Assembly (NCBI GenBank): GCA_006538405.1
Contig: BJKQ01000004.1
Location: 1,984,001 to 2,048,000, forward strand
Source: Hansfordia pulvinata
Taxonomy: Eukaryota > Ascomycota > Sordariomycetes > Xylariales
Length of the DNA stretch: 64,000 nucleotides
Direction of reading: 5' to 3'
A program made the translations under genes and the position numbers. Shown piece by piece: positions 47,505-60,400 of the stretch; position 1 is the first letter of the stretch; each line of letters begins with the position of its first letter. A model generated the notes under the pieces. It ran no database searches. It had not been told where the DNA came from and saw only the letters and a program-made list of their open reading frames with translations.

Positions 47505-47577
47505 GCCTGGTTAGCTCAATCGGTAGAGCGTGAGACTCTTAATCTCAAGGTTGCGGGTTCGACCCCCGCATCGGGCT
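47505..47577 (+). tRNA. tRNA-Lys (anticodon CTT), no intron
   Basis: The sequence folds as a cloverleaf. The acceptor strand GCCTGGT pairs with ATCGGGC; the D-arm begins TTAGCTCAATCGG (A-box-like). The anticodon stem-loop TGAGACTCTTAATCTCA gives CTT, and the T-arm GCGGGTTCGACCCCCGC contains the B-box. The 73-nt length and lack of an intron fit nuclear tRNA-Lys(CTT). T-rich sequence occurs downstream (about 47613-47618), a possible Pol III stop. Confidence 0.95.
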
Positions 47578-48405
47578 CAATTCCCGATGCCCCTTCGACT
47601 ACGAAGGGCGTCTTCCTTTTGCCCGTGTCGTTTTGTCCGGCCCTCCATTCCCATCTTCCAAGAGAAAAATCAGCCCCTCGTCCAGTGGGTCCCGGTTTAG
47701 CGGGGTGGGTGGGGCAAACCTACCTTTTTTTCCCTCTCACTCTACAATTGCGCCGAAGTGGGGGGGTTCACTGTGACGGACGAGGCCCGATGTGACTGGC
47801 CCCCATCTTCCATTTCGTTTTCGACGCCGTGGGACGATTTTATCAGCGGAGGCTCATACGTTTTCTCAGAGTTGTCGTTTAAAGGGTGACCAGCGACCAC
47901 GTGACACTGCACGCCTCTCCAGGACTTTCGTCTCGCCGCCTGTCTGCCTTGCCTGATCGAACGGGGGCACACGAGCATCCCGACACCCTTTCATGCAATA
48001 GCAATTTGCCGAAATATGTCTGCTCTGAGAAGCTACCATCCAAGCAAAGATACAATCCACACACGGGCGGAAGAAAACAGGTGTAGGTAGGGCAGCGGAA
48101 CAACCTGCAAACGTGCAACGAGGCCCGCTGGCCGCGGGTCCGGGCAGATGAGTCTTCTTCGCCCGTCTCTTCAGGCCTCGGAATGGCAGAGACCCGAGTT
48201 ATCGAAAACGACCATGAGTACCTAGTTATGTATCACAGAGTACGATTCCCGTAATGTAAGCGCAGGACAGTGGCGCATGCTGCCCGCTCCCTTGGTGGCC
48301 TGAGCATCGACGCCCCCGCGTCCCAAAAAGAAACGCAGACTTGACCATGACAGACAAACTCATTATCATCGGATGGGTAATATCGACTGCAAAAGATAAA
48401 TCGCT
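47578..48405. other. Spacer between the two tRNA genes
   Basis: 828 bp with no supported gene; open frames are short and lack domains. Confidence 0.55.
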
Positions 48406-48479
48406 TGATTTCGCCCGGACTTGAACCGGAGACCTTCAGTGTGTTAGACTGACGTGATAACCAACTACACCACGAAACC
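48406..48479 (-). tRNA. tRNA-Val (anticodon AAC), no intron
   Basis: On the minus strand GGTTTCGTGGTGTAGTTGG begins the molecule. The anticodon stem-loop TCAGTCTAACACACTGA gives AAC, and the T-arm ends CCGGTTCAAGTCCGG. The acceptor pairs GGTTTCG with CGAAATC (one G-U). The length is 74 nt, and the features match eukaryotic tRNA-Val(AAC). It is oriented opposite to the nearby tRNA-Lys. Confidence 0.95.
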
Positions 48480-49683
48480 AGATGCTGCGAGCTGGAGACG
48501 ATGCTCCGACTTGCGATGGAGGTCCAGACGCTTACTCTCATCCAGTACACCCGTACAGCGCGTGGCTTGCTTGCTGAAAGTCTGTGTCGCGCGTCCCCTG
48601 CAGGCTCAATGGCTCGGAGAATGAGCACCACTCCACGTCTCCCGGTCAGATGTCTTGACACGCAGAGAAGGAGAATGAGGGAGCCCCGGCTTCTGATCGA
48701 TTGCCCCCCTTGTCTGCCCTGGAGCAAACCATCAGAAAACGGCGACGACTCAAATGTTGTCTTCCCGGGACTCGTGAGTGTGGATCTACGTGGACAATCT
48801 GTTGCAGTTGCCTTTCGTGAATAGTTGTGTAGCTGTGGGTGGGGGACAACTGCGTTAAAAGGCGGAGACATTTCTGTGATTACCATCCTGGGAATGCTTC
48901 ACAGCACTTATACACACACACTTCAACCTGGAAATCCAACCCGGCCACCGCCCCGGCGTGAAGAGTGTCTTTCGTCCAGGTGCAGCGTCACTCGTTGTCA
49001 ACCAGATTCGCAGCGCCTAATGGTGTGCCTTGTGCCTTGCAATGAAAGTTGATATGATCCCATGAGTGTATTAAAAAGCAGCCTAATCGTACAAACTCGC
49101 CAGTAAACAATGTCTGATATCCAAACGATGGTGGCAAAGACCGACAGGAGAGAAAGGTGGTATCGTGCCCGCAGTTCCGTGGTTTTATCTCTCCTTGGGA
49201 AGAAAACAAAGTACACCGTTGCCCTCTTTATTCACAATTTCCTGTCTCTTGTCTATGTTGTCCTTCGTCCTTGTCTTTTTTTTTTCGTCTTTTCCGTGGT
49301 TTTTGTGTCTTGGGTCAAATTCTCCTTCTCGCTGCACTCGTGGGTCGTAAATCAAATACTTCGTCAAGAAGGCGGATGGAAGGCATCCAAGTCGTCTCTG
49401 TCCCAGTCTTTGTGTAAACGTAATGTCAAAACCCAACCTGTATCGAAAATCAAAATCCATCAAACGCCGTTTGTCTTGTCGTCGCGCTCCTTGACAGCCA
49501 GGGACGAACCCTGGAATTATGGTGATCAAAAGTCACCAATGGTTGAGGTAACCATCATGGGGCTCTTGGGGAGAATCGTCTGACCCTTCGAGATCTTCCA
49601 CGTCCTCCACGTCCTCCACGTCTTCCGCGTCTTCCACCCTCGTCTTCAACGAGTTCTCCATGAGACCGGTTTGATGAATCATA
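48480..49683. other. Spacer and presumed 3' region of the PSP1 gene
   Basis: 1.2 kb containing a 9-bp tandem repeat (49594-49638) just downstream of the PSP1 stop. An open frame at 49110-49583 has a hydrophobic stretch from T-rich DNA but no ATG-conserved context or domain. A 42-codon acidic frame on the minus strand (49533-49661) overlaps the tandem repeat. Neither is called as a gene. Confidence 0.55.
49594..49638. repeat. 9-bp tandem repeat, five copies
   Basis: Five near-identical copies of TCCTCCACG/TCTTCCACG lie 46 bp downstream of the PSP1 stop codon. On the minus strand they read as repeated V-E-D codons in a 42-codon frame that follows PSP1. Confidence 0.85.
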
Positions 49684-52444
49684 CTAGCGAGAGTTCAAAG
49701 AAAGGCCTTGGAAATTGGCTGCCCAGTCGGCCTGGCCGGTCATGCCTGGTTGTTCATGGGCAGGCATCCCGGTGTGCGGGCTGGGAAACCTGCCTCGCCC
49801 GCTGGGTGCATAGTCCCCGGAAGTTGGGAACGCCCCATACGCATCCATGGCCTGCATCACACCCGGGACATACGGCATTCCGCCACCGCGAGGCGCCCCA
49901 GCGAAGGCGCCATAAGGTGCGGTGTAGCCGACGTTGGCCGGGGGTAGCCTGAGGACGGAGGAGGTGAGCGCTCAGCGGTGTTGTAGGACTGATTGTAGCC
50001 AGAGGGAAAGGCACGGTTGGAGCCACTGCTGGAAGGATACCCGGGGGATTCTTGAGGCTGTTGCGGCCTGCGCTCGTTATTGCCAGATCCAGCAGACCGG
50101 CCATGCCCAACAGCCCCTGGGCCAATGCCGCTCGGAGCCTGCAGCCCTAGGGTTGGAGTCGCGAAAGAAGCGGGGTTGATGGCCGACATCCAGATCCTGG
50201 TCTTGTAAATCTTGAACAGATCAGTGACAAGAGAGTTGAAGTTGATGTATGCATCGGCAAAATAGTAGAAAGTCAGCTTCTTCCAATCCCTGTTAAGTCA
50301 TGTTAGTTGGCGACCTGGGGGATTCTGGGACACGAAGACTTACATCTGGAACTCGGCATCCAAGATCTCCATGTTCAGACCATGTTCCTTAACCTTCTGC
50401 ATGCATACGCGCTTGGCTTTTGCTTCATTGCCCTCCTTCTCGCGCAGGGAGTGGATCTCGTGACTTTGCGCGAGGCGTTTGATCAGCTTGGGCTTGAGTT
50501 CTCCCGCGTTGGGCTCCTGCAGATGGTGCTGGTTGGGAGGCCCCATGCCGCCGATAGCGCTGCCTTGGAACCCACTCGAGGCGGCCATCATGCCACTCCC
50601 TGTGCCCTCCTGGGCAGCTGCCGCGTTCGCCGAGTACATCATCAGCCACTTGTAATGCTCTTCGGAGTAGTGTTCCTTCATCTCCTTGGCTTTCTGCCAA
50701 TCCAGGTTGTCGCAAGCAACTGTGCCAAGGTCGGTTCCTCGATCGGCCTCTACAATCACAAGGTCACCTGGCTTGACAGTAAGGCCTGTTCCTTCTTGGA
50801 TATAGAACACCTCCGCCCGAGAGCACTTGAACAGCACTATCTGCAAGAGTTGGTTGTGTCTGGGGGAGCTCAGCCCGTAGATGTTGCGGTGAGGCGAGGG
50901 AGGCTGGTGTGCGTAGGACGGAGGTAGCCCGTAGGCGGACTGGTAAGGGCTACCAAATCCAGCCGAAGGTGCAGCTTGAGAACCAGGGAGGTTACTGTTG
51001 GGGTAGTAGTTGACTGTCGCCGAGTCAGCATGTTTGCTTGTCTGATTGATGTGATATTCAGCCTGGTACTCACCTGGACTTGTGCTGAAACCAGTGCGGT
51101 CCGGGTAGCCAGACAGGTCCTGAGACTGAGTCTCGTTGGATTGAGTCTCGCGCAGCGGACCGCCCTCGCCAATGGAGCTGATAGAATCCTGACGCGTAGG
51201 GATCTCGGCAAACGAGTGCCTTCGGCTCTGCGAGGGGTCTCCGATTCCACCGAACCCAAGCGAACTTGTCCAGAATGCCTTTTTCACATTCTCGAGCTTC
51301 CTGTTTTCAGGAGGGTATTGAGGCCGGTAAGCACCGGCAGCGTACTCGCTCATGCGTCTGCCCATGTTGCGCTTGGAGCCGTAGCCGTCGTGCGACTCAT
51401 CCAGCTCATCCACGGCAAAGTCCGACTCCTCGGGAACAGGTTGGTGAACGCTGTAGCCGTTTCCATGCCCATACGAAGCAGCGGTTGACGCTCGAGGGCG
51501 CATGCGCGCTGCTTGATATTGCTGCTGCTGGCGAAGCAAGGCATTTTCCCGAACCAGGGACTCAATCTGCTTAGCCTGGCTCTGACGATGCTGTGAGCCG
51601 TGCCCGGAGCTGCCAGTGCTGTCGCCGTCATCGTCGTCGTCAACCTCTTTCACCTTACTAAGCCCTTCGTTTGTCATCTCACTTAACATGCTGGGACGCG
51701 AGGGTCGGTGCTGCAGTCCAGGATGACCCATAGGCCGAGATCGCCCTGTGTAGCTTGAAGGCGGAGCGCCGACTGGAGCTGCGGTATCCGGGTCCAGTTG
51801 TCCCACAGAATACGATTGCGAGCGATAGGTTTTGGGAGTGGGATGAAGAGGGATGGGGAAAGGGATCTGCGTGTTGCCCTGCTCTCTCGACGATGGAGGC
51901 GATGCCTGTTGTTGCATCGAGGGTTCATAGTGCAAACTGGGAGGTCCGGTAGAAGTGGGCGACGGCAACACCTCGGTCAAGCGCGAAGGGGGCTCTTTGC
52001 GATCATTGTTCCAAATGGTGTTACCCCAATTGAAAGTTGAGCCCTGGCTACGGCCCAAGCTAGAGGATTGGGAGGTCTGAGAATACCAAGGGCTGGGGGC
52101 GTTGTCCGTCAATCCTGCCGTGGCTATAGGCTGCGTGGTGGTAGGCGACATGGTGTTACCAGCGAACGAGTTCTTTCTAGGCAGAGACAGAGGCATTTGC
52201 GACGTGTCGTTCAACCACGAAGAGCGACGAAGAGTCGGCTTGTGAGCCTGCGCCTGAGCCTGAGCCTGGGGGTTTCTTGTCTGTGGGCATCCGGCTCGTC
52301 GTCGGAACTAGCGAGGGCCTCGGAATCAGGGGTCGATCTGCGAGCGAACTTCTCCAAAAGAAGTGAGTTGTTACCAGGAATGGCGGAAAAGGCACTCTGG
52401 TTAGCCTTGGAGGCCGGATTAGACTGGACGTTACTCGCGCTCAT
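49684..52444 (-). CDS. PSP1: PSP1 C-terminal-domain protein, 2 exons, two apparent frameshifts
   Basis: Related to yeast Psp1/YLR177W, high-copy suppressors of polymerase mutants with a conserved PSP1 domain. Exons on the minus strand are 50344-52444 and 49684-50289; the 54-nt intron (GTAAGT...TTAACAG) joins DAEFQ to MDWKKLTFYYFADAYINF. The PSP1 domain is plain: CSRAEVFYIQEGTGLTVKPG, DLVIVEADRGTDLGTVACDN, KEMKEHYSEEHYKWLMMYS. The long N-terminal half is Ser/Gln/Pro-rich and disordered. The frame breaks near both ends. At the five-base run 52268-52272 one more base lets MSASNVQSNPASK... continue into QAQAQAQAHKPTLRRSSWLN; at 49940-49944 one more base joins SSGYP to ANVGYTAPYGAFAGAPRGGG. Corrected length is about 902 residues, ending NFQGLSLNSR. 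The start codon is the first ATG of the leading frame. Confidence 0.87.
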
Positions 52445-55400
52445 TTTGTCTCCTGTACTGAATGATGAATCGCAAGTAGGCCAGTAAGATGGTTCAGCTT
52501 CTTGGCCGGCCGCAGGACGTGTTGAAGTAAATTAAAACTGGGCGAAATGTCGAAGAGGCTACAGGGGGTAACAAGCCTGAAAGTCACTGTAGAGAGTTAG
52601 CATGATGTTGTCCAGGATTCAAACTCGCAACGGCCGCGGCATGGTTGACCGGTCAAGCCTAGTGCTCTGGATGTGTGCATGGAAGCGCTGCGCCTTGCTA
52701 AGCAGCAAGATTCTTGCTCCCGAGGGTGCAGGTATTAAAAGCGTCCGCATGTTGACGAAGCAGGGGGTGAAAAAGCCGTGGGCGGGCAGAAGCTCATATT
52801 TGCGACTCGTTGCCCGATTGTGCGGCTACGGCAACTGACGGGAGAGCTGGGGGAGAGCACCTACCAACAGGAGAATGACGTTCGGCCAAGTGCGAAACTA
52901 AGTCTATGGGCGAAAATTGCTTTTTCGCGTCTATAAGGGTCCTCGGGTGTGGCAAAGATAGCGCATCAAAAAATAGGGCAGACGAAAGGCACCCGAGGTG
53001 TGCAGAGCGGCGCGAAAGGAGCTGCGCAGACGAAGCAGGATCCAGAACAAACTGCCGCCGAGGCAGAATTCGACAAGAGAAGCGCGAGGAAGAAGCGGAG
53101 AGGGCGCCTGTGGCGATTACGGAGGCTGGTGAGGACAGGATTGACAGGTGGGCGCAGGAGAGGACGAGGTCGCGTGCGCGGCTTGCTGGGGGAGCTGACG
53201 GTAGTGAGCCTCGTCCTGGCAAAGTCGCATTCGTGCTGCTCGACTAAACGGGCCGGTGTGGTCAGGCGGGAGGGCTGGCCTGTCGGGTCGAGGCCGCGTG
53301 AGGCTGAGGGTGACGAGATGTGGCGGGTGTGGATTTGTTGTTGAAAAGCGGCTTTGACAAGGGAAACGTGCGGTAGTAGGCGACAACGTTGTGTATTAGG
53401 CAGAGGTGGGAGCGACTAGAACTAGTGACGTGGTCGTGTCAAGCATCCCGTCGTCGAGGACCGGGGCATTTGCTGGCTGATGCAGGCCGAGCCGCGCAGC
53501 TTGGCGGGCTGTAGAAGTGGGCGCCACGGGGTGGGTTTGGGGTGTTGTAAATCTATTCAGGTGGGTGGCGGCAGAGGGTCTGAAGCCGGAGCTGGAGAGG
53601 CGGCGAGTGCGGCGATAATGATGCTGGCGGGCGCGGCAGGGCGGTCGTGTCTGCTGGTGCTGGGTGAGGACAGAAGATGGACAGCGGCGGGCCGCAGCGG
53701 CGACGGACGGCGAGGGCGGCAGTGGAGGAGAGGGAGCGAGGCGTTGGTGGTGGTTGGTGGTGGCCGAGGGCGAAAGTTGGGGGAGGGCGGGGGGGGAAGA
53801 AGGGGGCGCGAGGGCGGGAGTGAGCAGGCACTTAATAGTAGCGGCACAGGAGGAAGAGTCTCTACTAAGAATGGATGGAAGCGACCGAGCCGGGCTGGGT
53901 GAAACCTGTAGCGGCGTGGGCGGGTGGGCGGCGAGAGGCACAGCGGGTACGGGTACCTAACTCCCGGTGGTGTCGACGCGGCGAGGTACCTGGAGCGAAC
54001 CTTGGCCCGGTGGTAGCCCCTCCACGATCCCTTCCTCCACTCCGCGGGCGGCGTCCGAGTACCTCCAGGCTGGGCTACCGTACCTCCAGCTGCCCGTCCC
54101 TGCCTCCAGCCACTGGGGCCGGTGGCCGACCCAAGGCTCGCCCGTGGGCTGCGCGGGGAGTTCCAACGGTGGCTCGTAGGTAACCTTAGGTATAGGTAGT
54201 GGAGGTACGGTACCACCTGCTCACGCTGCTCCAGCTTCCATGGATGGATCCAATGGGGCGCCCAGGCCGAGGAGCGTACCTAGAGTGAAGGTACCCCTGG
54301 GGCGGGTAAGGTAAGGTACCTGGTCATGGACGTACCAGGCCCTGCCTCGCCTCCTCCGTCACCATCCACTCCCATCCATCATCATCATCCAAGGTCGTGT
54401 ATGTAACCCACGCAAGACCAGACAAGCCCTTGCGAGGATTCAATGCAACCAGGGCCTCGGCCCTCACCTCGGACCTCCACTTGTGGCTACGCGAGTTCGC
54501 CAGCCGTGGCCACGAGTGTCCCAACTCTTGTCCTTGGCCCCGTGAATGGATGGTTCAAGGCAGCTACCGGGCTTGGGTCGAGACGATGAAGCATCAAGAT
54601 GACTTCACTCGTCGAGCTTACTTGACACATACCCGGGGCAGATCTGGCTCACGTGGTTTCCTTGTTCTAATCACAACAATTCTTGCAGCGCTGGCCCTCC
54701 TACACAAGACGGCCTCGAAAGTCGCCTGGCATCTGGGCTACAAGTAAGACAGAGCTCAACACCCGTGATGTCCGCATTCTCAAGCCTGCTCAACCGTGAG
54801 GCATGGCAGGTGTGTTCCGATGGCGGGCGGGGATAAGGTTAAAGCCAACATCGTACGAGGGGAAGCGTGCACACGCAACAGTGTAAGTGTAGCATCAGAC
54901 TCCCACGATCACAAGGCTGTGTTGTAAAGGCAACCCTGTCTAGCACCGAGTATACCTATCAACAATCTCATGGGGCCTGGCAATGGCTCCTTTTCCTACC
55001 GGGCACTAGATTGAGGCCGTTATTACCGCGTCAACCCGGCTAGATATCTGTATGCCGTGCGCTGCGCGCGAGTCTATTAGTATCTCCGTTCAACGCACTT
55101 TGATGGTGCTTCTCGGCGGGAGGGCGGGAGCGGCAGACGCCGTCCACCGATCTTCTGAGAGGCTTGCAGGATGCCAGCATCACCATGGTCAACGAAAAAA
55201 AACCAACAATGGACAATGGGCGAGGAACGTGAGACTGGCCCACGGCCTTCGGCGGTTGTTCTTCTTTCCGGAGAGATCAAATAAGTGCCCACGAAGACCT
55301 GGGACATCCAGGATGGCACCTGCCGTCACGAAGCAACTCGCACACTGCAGGTGCCACATTCGAGGGGTACTTAAGAAAGAAGTAGCGAAGACGGTAGAGG

Positions 55401-56140
55401 CACGAGCCCACTGCTGGCCCGGGGTACACGGCCGATGCGGCTGGCTCTGGAGGTACAATTTGGACCGGGCCTAAGCAGAGACTCGCATAGTAGCTTTCCT
55501 CTGCCCACCGGACATCAACCCGTCCACACAAGTCACGAAGCCCACGATGTCTTCAGCCCTCTCCCCAGCTCCAGCCAGATCTCTCGACACGCCCATTCAA
55601 CAAAGGGTACCAGCCTACCAGCCCATCTCCTACATCCGCCTACTTAGGTGCGCCTACTCGTACTTAGGGTGCTCACTTACTTGGGGTACTCACCTGCGGA
55701 CCTACATCCAATTCATCCATGGGTGCACCCAACCAACCATGGTTGAGTCGAAGTACTGTACGTGTCTGCGCACCACTACAGATGTACACGCAGACAAGCA
55801 GCCGGAGGTACCTAAGGTATCCAGCTAGCGCTACCCGCAGGAGCTACGGGAGCCCGGGGTCGCCTCTCTCGGTGGGCCCATCTGCCCCCCAGTGCTGCCC
55901 TCCCACGCACAACCGCGCTCCCAGCTCGCGATCCAATGGGGCCGCCGCCGGCCACGCCCCGCCGCCCGCATCCATCACGCCGCCAAAGAACGTCCATCTG
56001 CACGACCCAGCTGTTGAAGGATCTCCTCTGCCGGCCTGCGACAGCGCACAGGAGCTGGGGCCGCAGCCAGACGGCACTGGCCTGCCTGCCTGCCTGCCCA
56101 TCGGACGCGTGCCACTTTGCGTTACCCAAAGCCCACTTGC

Positions 56141-56180
56141 CCGCCGACCGCCGACCGCCGACCGCCGACCGCCGACCGCC
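56141..56180. repeat. CCGCCGA 7-bp tandem repeat
   Basis: About 5.7 perfect units of a 7-bp CCGCCGA repeat in the gene-free region. Confidence 0.9.
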
Positions 56181-57435
56181 AGACGCTGGCCCCAAGGAAC
56201 CCTGACGCTACGGCTTCTATTTCCATCGAGGGATTCGGGAATTTCTATCTATAAGTTTCCGCATGCCACCATGGGCTGGTGACACAGGCTGCCTGACTAA
56301 ACACCTCGCCTCCGCAAGCTGCCCGCCCACACTTCCCAAGCACCGCACCAGGGAACGAGGCCGCTGGCCAACAGACACGTCGTCTTCCACTCCCGTCGCT
56401 GCAACACGCCAGCATTATCCCGGGCTCTGCGAGATGAGAGAGAACACGTACGAGCGAGTACAACTATAAGCACCGGATCGTGGCTCCGATCTTCTCCGAT
56501 GGGTCAAGGGGCCAAGTTTGGGCCCAATGCAACCACGCGTACCTACGAGCACAAGCACTACGAGCACACCTCTCTACCAGACCTACCACAGCAATCGCCC
56601 CAACCAGTTTTTGCGGCAGTCGGCCGGCCTCATGAAGCCAGAGCGTATCCGTACATGATTCTTTAACGCGGCTTTACACACGTCCATTGGCGTCTTGGTC
56701 AGCGAAACTCAATCCGGCCAGACCATCGTCGCCTTGCCCAGGTCAACCCTACCTGGCAACTTACCGCCCACGGGTTGCATGCATTGTATAGCGGGGACAG
56801 AGAAGTGTAATCTTTGCAGTAGCTTGGGAAAGGAAATTACTAGCAAATGGGTCGGCCAGCCCGACTGTGTCACCTCCTTTTGACCTGCATATCGCCCTTG
56901 GACGCTTCGCTGTCTCTCGACCTGGCATTTGCGGATACCAACGGGCCGGCCTGCTCGCTCTGCTCGATCGGCCGCCTGGGGCCGCCGGGGCTGTCAGTGA
57001 TTGCAATCTTCGGGTCGTCTTGGCGAGTACTCGTACGAGGACGAGTGTGCCGCACGGCGCGCTCTCAGCAACCATGGAGCACGCTTGTCAGCCGGCAGCG
57101 TGCCAGCCGACAAGGATCGCACCGACGCAGCTCGACTTTCATTGCGCGCTCGCACTTGGGCTCAAGTCCAGGTGATCACGCCGACTACTACGAGTACATG
57201 CAGCCTCTGCCCGACCTGGGGATCCATGGCACTGGGAAAGCGAGGGAGCCCAAGGCGCCGCCCAAGTCAATCTGGCGCCGTTGCAAGATCGGCATGGTCC
57301 AGTCCTGCTGGCTCTGGCCCCCCTCTGGCGCCATCTCCCCTTGATCGCAATGGCCGCGTCTTCCATTTCCGTCCTTCTCGGCAGCCGCGCCGAAAGTCTA
57401 CGCAGCCGGTGCCATCAGATGATCCCTGGGTCAAC

Positions 57436-57451
57436 GTACTCGTACGAGTAC
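57436..57451. repeat. Full 16-bp palindrome of the dispersed motif
   Basis: GTACTCGTACGAGTAC is a perfect palindrome and the longest form in the window of the motif found as half-sites elsewhere. Confidence 0.9.
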
Positions 57452-60400
57452 CCGTACGGGGGAGGGAGTGGAGGTAGTGCAGAGCCTTGGCCCCCGAGGG
57501 CGCACGGCTCTCTCTTGACGGAATTTGTGGGCTTCTCCTCTCCTACGAGAGTCGGTAGAAGGTCTATGTACCCACCCACACATCACCACGCCATCGCTCA
57601 AACCTTGGGCTTGGCGCTACACGGGCCACGACCGGCCGGCAAGGACTTCGATAGGTTCGTCAGTGTGAGCATACCGAGTGTGCACCGCAGTCTGTCATTC
57701 CGGGTCATGGAAACCATCACGGCCAGCAAAGGCCTGTCCACGGGCGTCATGCCTGCCTGCTGTGGCTCGCCTCTGTGCTGACCCTGCTGCGACCCGGCGT
57801 CTGCAGGTCTGCATGTGAGGTAGGTTGTGCGCCGGAAGCCCATTCGTCGGGTGCCAACACGTGATGGCTTTGTGTGCATCAGAGCTTCGATGTCAGTCGA
57901 CGATTCCAGGGTCTGGGAAGTGATGCTTGCTTCATGGCGCTCTGCCAGCCACCCAGCCCGCTGGTCATCCGCGGAAGCGGGCCATGCCGTGTGAAACCAA
58001 GGACAACTCTGTGTGGTGAACAGATCGATTCGTCTGTTCGATTGGTCCGCCTTGGACCGGGGCCAGGGTCGCGGCTCGCTCTGCGACGGGACGGAGTTCG
58101 CAGTCATCAATTCAACTCGCCAGACGCTCATCAGCGCTCACGAACAAGTTTGCTTTTGGTCGCCATCTGCGCGAGTGTGGCGGGCCCGTCCAATCAAGAC
58201 TTGGAGAACGCGTGCCATCCCAATGATCGTGTGCTCGGGGTAGGCCTCGCTTCCTTGCCACAGTCGAGCCCTGTTGGCCGACAGAGACGATACCATGTAT
58301 CCAGGTCGGTTGCTGAACATCAGACTCGAGCCTCCGCCTTTCCGCAAACGCATCTGCGACTACCGAAGCCACACCTACTGACAGCGAGCTTCGCGTGATG
58401 AGGACCATCTGCGACTCGACTCATTGTCATCATGCAGTCTGCTGAAAGTCTTGTTTGCGGACCCGACCCGGATTGCATAATAATGGCACCAAAATCAGAC
58501 CTTGGGGGGATGGCTGTACTCCTGCTTTTCTTCCCTCGACAGGAAGACAAGACAAGACAAAGAAGGCATCGTTCGAAATGCGACATCACATCGCGGCTTC
58601 GGTTCTCTCTCCCCCCCTCTCAATTTCTCTGCTGGCACACGGACGAATGCATGACATCGCTTCGACAAGGTCGATATCGCAGCCAGCCGAGACCCCCCTT
58701 TTGTCAATGCATGCAAGTCAAATTGCTCAATGCAACGGTCTGCGGCCTCGTTGTTCCCAGCGTCGGCGCCCCAAGGACCAATGAGACCACTTCCCCGCCA
58801 AGGGCCATCGGCTCTTCTGTGAGAAAGAGAATGGGAAGGTTGATCCTCGAGTCCTCAGGCGCCACAATATGCACTTACGAGTAGTTCCGGGCTGGCCAGC
58901 GGCCTGGGCTCGAAGTTGCGAAGAGCAGTGTCTGCTTTGACACACACACGCACACACGCGCGCGCGCGCACGCAAACGTACGCACACACTCTCTCCCCCA
59001 CACAATAGCAAACGCAACGTGCGCACCATTCATAGCCGGGTGTATCGGGACCCGGCGCTCTCATTCGCAGCTGAAGTGAGACATGGAGCCGGGGCCGCCT
59101 ACAATAGGGCTCATAATGGGGTCGAGATCGGCCTGAGGTGGCCCAGAAGCCCGGGTGATGAGTGGCCCACGAAGGTGGAGGTTTGGGCAAGTCGCATTCT
59201 GGAGAGGGGGAGGGAGGGCGGTAGACGACGCCCGCCCGCCCGCGTCGACAGCCGCAGCAAATCACACGTGCCCTCCTGCCTCAACTTGGCTTATGACAGC
59301 CAGCGCCGGCCCATCTTGGGGCGTGAGCGTTGTTGCTGGCGCTCGCCCGCCCGTGACGGTTGCCCGTCCTGGGGCCAATGGCAAGCCGCGATCTGGCTTG
59401 ATCAGAGTTCGCCGTCGACGCTAATTCCCTGCAAAGTCGCTGCTAAGGTTGCAGCCGATCATGCCCGCTTGCGGCGCCTTTCTCTTGCAGCAGCCCTGCC
59501 TGCCCAGATGAGAGGTACGGATGGATATGCGGCGGTGGTCGTCGTTCAGCAGCCCGCCTCTGCACCGCCGCCGCCACCACCAGCCTGTCCGGGAGTTGGT
59601 GTTGTGACTAATAACACACTTGGCATATCGGCCGCACGAGTTGCCCGTCGAGTGAGGTTTGGTTTCCAGGCCCGCAAGCTGCCGGCTCGCCGGGAGCCCG
59701 CAACGTCGCCCACTTTCCATGACGTGGAGCGAGTCCCCCATCTCGCGCCCATGACACACGCCGCAAGCCGCCACCGACACGGTGAATGCTCTGGCGGTCT
59801 CGTTTTCCCCTCTGGCAGGACACCCGCACGCCCGCACGACCGGCAAGGACGGTCATCTCAACGGTTGAGAAACCCATGCGTGCAAGGCGGGGACCGCATT
59901 CAATGTTCAATCCGCCCAGTGCGGCCGCGTCTTGGGACCACGGAGACCGACCACAGATGCTGCGTCGATTCCACTGCCTTGCCTTGCCTTGCATTGACTC
60001 GGCTGCTTGCCTGTCCGCCCTCGTCGGGCTCGGCGGCTCCCAAGGTTGCGTCCGCTGTGGCTCCTCCCCTCGCGACATCCAAGTACGGGGTTGCGCGGCC
60101 TTTCGCCGCCCACATGGGAGGGCAACAGGGGTTCTTATTATTTAGCTGCTGCTGTATATTCCGTACCTACGTACGGACTTGGGTGTGGACTCTTTCGTCC
60201 TAGTCGCCCTTCCAAGATGCACCCTGGTGATCTCTCGGAGCGCTGCTCTCTTCCGCTCGCCGCCGCGTCGCTTCAGAGCTGTCGATGCTCCAGATATCGG
60301 ACAACGGAGGGGCACAGAGACGGCAACGGGCCCTTGCACCGATCCGAGGGTCTTCCCCCTCCTCTTGGCTGGGCGCGGTGCTGTGGACTGTGTTGCCCAG

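Noticed and set aside
49110..49583. 157-codon frame with a hydrophobic stretch
   Set aside because: The hydrophobic part comes from a T-rich run (TTTTTTTTCGTCTTTTCC) in the presumed PSP1 3' region; no conserved block is visible.
54397..54747. 116-codon frame with a possible C-terminal membrane segment
   Set aside because: It opens with GTG, not ATG, shows no family similarity and has no splice context; kept only as a remote possibility.
59019..60203. 394-codon open frame in the gene-free region
   Set aside because: Composition is Arg/Ala/Pro-rich and random-looking, with no domain, no intron signals and no family blocks. Such lengths occur by chance in GC-rich DNA.
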